Positions 60,632-64,000 of a stretch of DNA of 64,000 nucleotides are shown piece after piece. Both the position numbers and the translations under genes were made by a program. Source of the DNA: Rhodobacter sp. NTK016B (GTDB lineage Bacteria; Pseudomonadota; Alphaproteobacteria; Rhodobacterales; Rhodobacteraceae); contig NZ_JAFKOK010000002.1 in NCBI RefSeq assembly GCF_017303295.1, forward strand, positions 365,544 to 429,543. The letters are read 5' to 3'. Position 1 is the stretch's first letter, and each line of letters begins with the position of its first letter. The notes below the pieces were generated by a model. That model saw only the letters and a program-made list of their open reading frames with translations, ran no database searches and was not told the origin of the DNA.

Positions 60632-61437
60632 GACGGGTTCCTTGGCGTCGGTTCGGTTTTAAAGCCACCCGGTTCCGGCGTGGTGTTCGGTTTCGCCTCC
60701 TGCGAGGCGGCAAGCCAGGATTGGCGCACTCGCCCCCGTGTATGCAGCAAGAGACGTTCCTCATCGCTTTGGTTCAGGGTCCGATGCGGCCACGTTGTAT
60801 TGAACCACCAGATTTCGCCGATCTCCATCCTGAATGCGCGAATCTCGCTCTTAGTTCGGAAGACGAATGTCGTCTGACCACTCAGCAGGCATTGGATCAT
60901 GTTCTGATCCGGCGGATCGATATGCTCCTGAACCCTGCCCTGCGCACGCAGCACGTTGATACGGGTAAGCGAGAGGTCGTCGGCGAAGGGCGTTATCGCG
61001 TCGAGCCACCGCGTCATCGCCTCGTGCAGCGGCGTGTTGCGGTAGTGGTCGAGGATCGCGCCATGTTCATCGGTGATCTTGGCGATGCCGACGTTGGATT
61101 TGAGGCTTTCGGTGTAAGGGGTCCGCTTGTCGCCCTCGGTCATTGGAAAGCCGGCGCGGCGCCAATGTACGGCGACATCGTCGATATAGTCATGGTTCGC
61201 GTGGCCTTCGACAAGGCCCGCCCCGGCGCGAAGCTGTTCGACCAGTTGGGGGTCGATCACCCCCAATCGCCGGGCAACGCCAAGCTTGCGCATGTCGCGC
61301 AGGGCCTCAAGAACCCTGCCCTTCGGACGAAACCGGGTCGTGACCTGATCGTTCGATTCCACGCTGTCCCCCTGTGCTGGTGGCAGGTCGTAGGGCGGCG
61401 ATGATCGCTGCACCGCGCCGTCGGACCGTTCGGCCAC
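60628..61437 (-). CDS. Asp/Asn beta-hydroxylase-like Fe(II)/2-oxoglutarate enzyme
   Basis: This 269-aa protein starts at GTG 61437. The double-stranded beta-helix core carries the iron triad His172-x-Asp174 (EHIDPP) and His218 (WPHRTLN), with Arg228 for 2-oxoglutarate. The HxD...H spacing and WWFNTTWPH pattern match the aspartyl/asparaginyl beta-hydroxylase family. It is coupled to the radical SAM gene and 4 bp from the stop of the TPR-acyltransferase gene, so it works in the same pathway. The substrate could be a peptide or an amino-acid-containing small molecule. Confidence 0.84.
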   Translation of the reverse strand: MAERSDGAVQRSSPPYDLPPAQGDSVESNDQVTTRFRPKGRVLEALRDMRKLGVARRLGVIDPQLVEQLRAGAGLVEGHANHDYIDDVAVHWRRAGFPMTEGDKRTPYTESLKSNVGIAKITDEHGAILDHYRNTPLHEAMTRWLDAITPFADDLSLTRINVLRAQGRVQEHIDPPDQNMIQCLLSGQTTFVFRTKSEIRAFRMEIGEIWWFNTTWPHRTLNQSDEERLLLHTRGRVRQSWLAASQEAKPNTTPEPGGFKTEPTPRNPS

Positions 61438-61441
61438 CTTG

Positions 61442-63478
61442 CTAATGCCACGACGCCCGCAGCGGGTTGAATCGCTCCGGAGCGCCGATCATCATGGCTT
61501 CCACCCGAGCTGCGTAATCCGCTGTCCAAGTTGAAAGCCAGGTCATCTCATCCATTTCCTCGGTGAGTTCCGACATCGGTTCCACTTTGATCACGAACCG
61601 CCCGTCTTGGTAGGTGGCTTGCACCCAATAAACCGGCAGACGCTCTCGAAACGCCAATCTCGGGATCAACGTCCCAAATGCTCGCTTGCGGCCCAGAAGA
61701 CTTGCCTTACACAGAGGCGCCGGTTTCTGGCCGAACAATTGGATCGGAACCTGATCGTTTGAGGCCATAAGGCCGCCGCCGGCACGCAGGACCGACAGCA
61801 TGGCGCGCACGTTCTTCGGTCCGCTTCCCCAGTTCTTGATCGCTCGAAAGGGAAGCGTGGCTCCTTTGTGGTCGAGGACGGATCGCCTCAATTGATGGAT
61901 GCTGGGACATTCTATTAACACTTTGATCAACGCGGCGGGATATCCCGCGTGTGAAGTGACCGAAAGAAACGGTTGCCCGGCTTCCGAAAGCTCTCGCAGC
62001 GATGCGACGCCGACGGTTTCAAAGCGGTCTGATACGTATTCAAAATTGCGCGGATCTTCTATGAACGCCAGCTTCATCAGGTTCTGCACCGAAACCGCCC
62101 ACGTCGCGCGGTGAAGCCAGTCATCGAAATCGTAGGCACTGTGATCCGCATGCCGCCATGCTCTGTTGACCGCGCGGGGCGGGATCGTAAATCTCCAATT
62201 GTCCGATCCGGAAAGCGTCTCTAGCAATCCCGTGACCAATTCGCTGGTTGGAACCCGGCTGATGGACGCCGCAGTGACCTGCGGCTCGGCAGCATCTTTT
62301 CGCGGTTGGTCTTTCGTGGTGCTCCAAGCGTCCGCCACACCTGCGCGGCCTTCGTCGTCCGGCTCTGCGTCGTCGGTCTGAATCCATCGCTGGCCATGAA
62401 GAAGCGCAACGACAAGGTCCTTTTCGCCGGCGCGCAGCAAGTTTCTGACATGGGACCGCTGGCCGTCGTCAGCCAGAAAGACATGCAACGGAACGTCTGC
62501 GGGCCTGTGCGATGCGTCTGCTCGATCCTTGATGGCCCACAAAGTTTCCAGGACGTCCAACAAGTCGGCAGCGAACCCCTCGGCTGCCGAGTAGATCCCG
62601 TAGAGGGCCATAAGCGCAGCGACCGAGCCTTGGTTTCGCTCGCGAACCGCCGTCAGCACGGCAATGGTTTCGTCGGTGCGGCCCCAACTTTCCAGCGCCT
62701 TGGCCCACATGATATCCATGCCGTCGCGGACACCGAGCATCGCTCGGCTGTCTGCGTAAAATGTCTCTGCAGCCTCCTGATCTTGCGACAGTATCAGGCA
62801 TTGCAGGCGCAACGAAGAGATCCGGGCATGTTTCGGGAACTGCTCCGCGGCGCGTTTGGACAGTTCAAGCGCTGGCTGTAGGCGCAAATCCTGAACTGTA
62901 GCAGCAATCTGAGAGGCGATCTGCGTCGGGTCCAGCGAAGCGGTTTCTATCGCAAGGATCCGCCTGATCGTCTCGTTTCTGCGCCTTGTGTCCTTACAAG
63001 CATCGCACGCCTGCGCGAAGCTAAGCAGGCTAACTAAATCGTCGGTCTCGCGGTGTTGCGCGTCACCCATGAAGGCGATCACGTCCTTTTCACGCCTCAG
63101 CCGCATAAGGAGTTGTATGATCGAGCGTCGGGCTGACACTTCCCCCGGATGCGAAGACAGGACCGCATGGAATCGGTCCAGCGCAGTTTCCGCGTCCTTT
63201 CGCTGCAACGCCGCATTGCCATAGAGCAGAAGGGCGCCTTTATGGGTTGGGTTTTCGCAAAGGATACCCTGCAAGATACGCTCGGCGTCGTCGGTCTGGG
63301 ACCGCCGCAGCAGAACCCGTGCCATCCCGAGCCGTGCAGCCATGTGGCCCGGACTTGTTTTCTCGACGGTCTCGAAAAGAGATAAGGCCGTATCCAGATC
63401 GCCAGACCGCAGCGCGGCCTGCGCGTCGCGCAATACATCCGTCCGTTCTCTCTCGGTAACTTCCACGTCCGCTATCAA
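61442..63478 (-). CDS. TPR-repeat protein with C-terminal lysophospholipid-acyltransferase-like domain
   Basis: This 678-aa protein (TTG 63478 or GTG 63466) has an N-terminal half of TPR-like helical repeats (about 10-340; DTALSLFETVEKTSPGHMAARLGMA and similar units) joined by an acidic linker to a C-terminal domain (about 440-678). That domain resembles the LpxL/HtrB acyltransferase fold: LRAGGGLMASNDQ and PRLAFRERLPVYWVQA match its later motifs. The usual HX4D/E catalytic motif appears as H-AGYP-A near residue 510, lacking the acid. It heads the four-gene cluster and may be a carrier or acyl-transfer component. Confidence 0.72.
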   Translation of the reverse strand: MIADVEVTERERTDVLRDAQAALRSGDLDTALSLFETVEKTSPGHMAARLGMARVLLRRSQTDDAERILQGILCENPTHKGALLLYGNAALQRKDAETALDRFHAVLSSHPGEVSARRSIIQLLMRLRREKDVIAFMGDAQHRETDDLVSLLSFAQACDACKDTRRRNETIRRILAIETASLDPTQIASQIAATVQDLRLQPALELSKRAAEQFPKHARISSLRLQCLILSQDQEAAETFYADSRAMLGVRDGMDIMWAKALESWGRTDETIAVLTAVRERNQGSVAALMALYGIYSAAEGFAADLLDVLETLWAIKDRADASHRPADVPLHVFLADDGQRSHVRNLLRAGEKDLVVALLHGQRWIQTDDAEPDDEGRAGVADAWSTTKDQPRKDAAEPQVTAASISRVPTSELVTGLLETLSGSDNWRFTIPPRAVNRAWRHADHSAYDFDDWLHRATWAVSVQNLMKLAFIEDPRNFEYVSDRFETVGVASLRELSEAGQPFLSVTSHAGYPAALIKVLIECPSIHQLRRSVLDHKGATLPFRAIKNWGSGPKNVRAMLSVLRAGGGLMASNDQVPIQLFGQKPAPLCKASLLGRKRAFGTLIPRLAFRERLPVYWVQATYQDGRFVIKVEPMSELTEEMDEMTWLSTWTADYAARVEAMMIGAPERFNPLRASWH

Positions 63479-63508
63479 TCATAGGTTGCGATAACTCAGC
63501 GTTAACCA

Positions 63509-63763
63509 GTGATACGGTCGTTTCTTGAAGAGCTCAAGGCTACGGTGGTATCCGCGCCGAAGAAAGCGAAGCGCTCGCTTTTCGGCAATCTCGATGGGGA
63601 CGAGGCCGTGCGGCTCGCTGTTGTCACGCGCCTTGAATGGATCACGCGCCAGCAGGCCAAGTTCCCGGCACAGCCGCGCCAGTCCGAACGACGCTATGAG
63701 TCAGGGGAAACCCACTTCTTCCCGGGCCCACGGTTTCGACTGAACCTGATCGAGGGGACTGGG
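63509..63763 (+). pseudogene. YgjP-type (M48-like) metallohydrolase fragment, interrupted
   Basis: From GTG 63509 the frame reads EAVRLAVVTRLEWITRQQAKF and then SGETHFFPGPRFRLNLIE, characteristic of YgjP/SprT-like metallopeptidases often found near type I restriction genes. The N-terminal strands normally preceding this are missing, and homology stops at IEGTG, just where an IS-like left end begins (63764). The catalytic HExxH part is absent. The frame stays open to the window end, but the sequence after 63764 is not this family. Confidence 0.7.
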
Positions 63764-64000
63764 TGTTTTGTCCCACGGTTTGATGGTGCGATCCATTCGA
63801 CGGAATGGAAGGAAGCACTATGGGACAAGTTCGTCATGGCAGCGCCACGTACTGTTACCCGACAGGCGATTTGCATGGCAAATCCGCCGAGAGGGCGCGC
63901 AGGCTGTCAGAGCAGCAAGACGGCGATCGCAAGCTTCGACCTCGACGCTGAGCCGGGAACTCGGCATCAATCCGAAGACCGTTGCGAAGTGGCGCAAGCG
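63764..64000 (+). mobile_element. IS481-like element, left end (cut by window)
   Basis: Starting with TGTTTTG at 63764, the segment leads into an ATG at 63820 reading MGQVRHGSA, the typical start of IS481-family transposases. Further on, in a different frame from 63903, it reads SRELGINPKTVAKWRKR, the transposase HTH. About 50 bases between these do not match the family and cause a frame change, so the copy may be defective. The right end lies outside the window. It has interrupted the YgjP-type gene. Confidence 0.7.

Overview
The window looks like part of the chromosome (or a large replicon) of a high-GC alphaproteobacterium, most likely a Rhodobacterales/Paracoccaceae member. The signs are the uniform GC-rich codon use with long antisense open frames, the abundance of TRAP transporters, a single-chain indolepyruvate:ferredoxin oxidoreductase paired with an Lrp-type regulator, and a DUF2793 tail-spike-like protein next to sugar-nucleotide genes. 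No tRNA, rRNA, CRISPR array, replication origin or integrase was seen.

Layout. (1) 1-4641: surface-polysaccharide precursor genes; rfbC and the start of rfbB (dTDP-rhamnose, minus strand) diverge from manC and a phosphomannomutase. (2) 4748-7683: a phage/GTA tail-spike-like trio plus an unrecognised protein, closed by a strong terminator. (3) 7913-22287: a large catabolic regulon. An alpha/beta hydrolase, extradiol-type VOC dioxygenase, SDR, TPP enzyme, aspartate-dehydrogenase-like protein and aldehyde dehydrogenase form one operon. A NicC-like flavin monooxygenase, a TRAP transporter, a cytoplasmic sulfatase and a second flavin monooxygenase form another. The two promoters carry a superimposable promoter-operator module, and the IclR gene between them is the obvious regulator. 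(4) 22349-26794: a convergent operon (bicupin, 108-aa HTH-like protein, Rieske oxygenase, SDR, pentapeptide-like protein) with its own divergent IclR gene. (5) 26810-33378: a tripartite tricarboxylate (TctCAB) transporter operon with uraD and a BMP-family protein, a divergent LysR gene, and an SDR. (6) 33471-44811: a MarR-centred regulon with a [2Fe-2S] ferredoxin, a DhaKL-type kinase, and a CYP199A-like P450 with a TRAP transporter. Three matching palindromes mark this regulon. Next to it are an aldehyde dehydrogenase and a TPP enzyme divergent from a LysR gene. (7) 44821-51837: a TRAP, 3-hydroxyacyl-CoA-dehydrogenase-like and BKACE operon, a divergent AraC regulator and an NADP-dependent oxidoreductase. 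(8) 51919-55977: indolepyruvate oxidoreductase and its Lrp/AsnC neighbour. (9) 56212-64000: an accessory-looking region with an amidase, a decayed MDR dehydrogenase, a four-gene cluster (sulfotransferase, radical SAM, Asp/Asn-hydroxylase-like enzyme, TPR-acyltransferase), and a YgjP-type gene fragment interrupted by an IS481-like element at the window end.

Most genes are dedicated to import (three TRAP systems, one TTT) and oxidative breakdown of small aromatic or organic acids, each set with its own local regulator. The most unusual parts are the uncharacterised 58.6-63.5 kb cluster, which resembles a tailoring or natural-product locus, and the two well-defined regulons (IclR and MarR) whose operators can be read directly from the sequence. 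Substrates of the catabolic pathways cannot be fixed from sequence alone.
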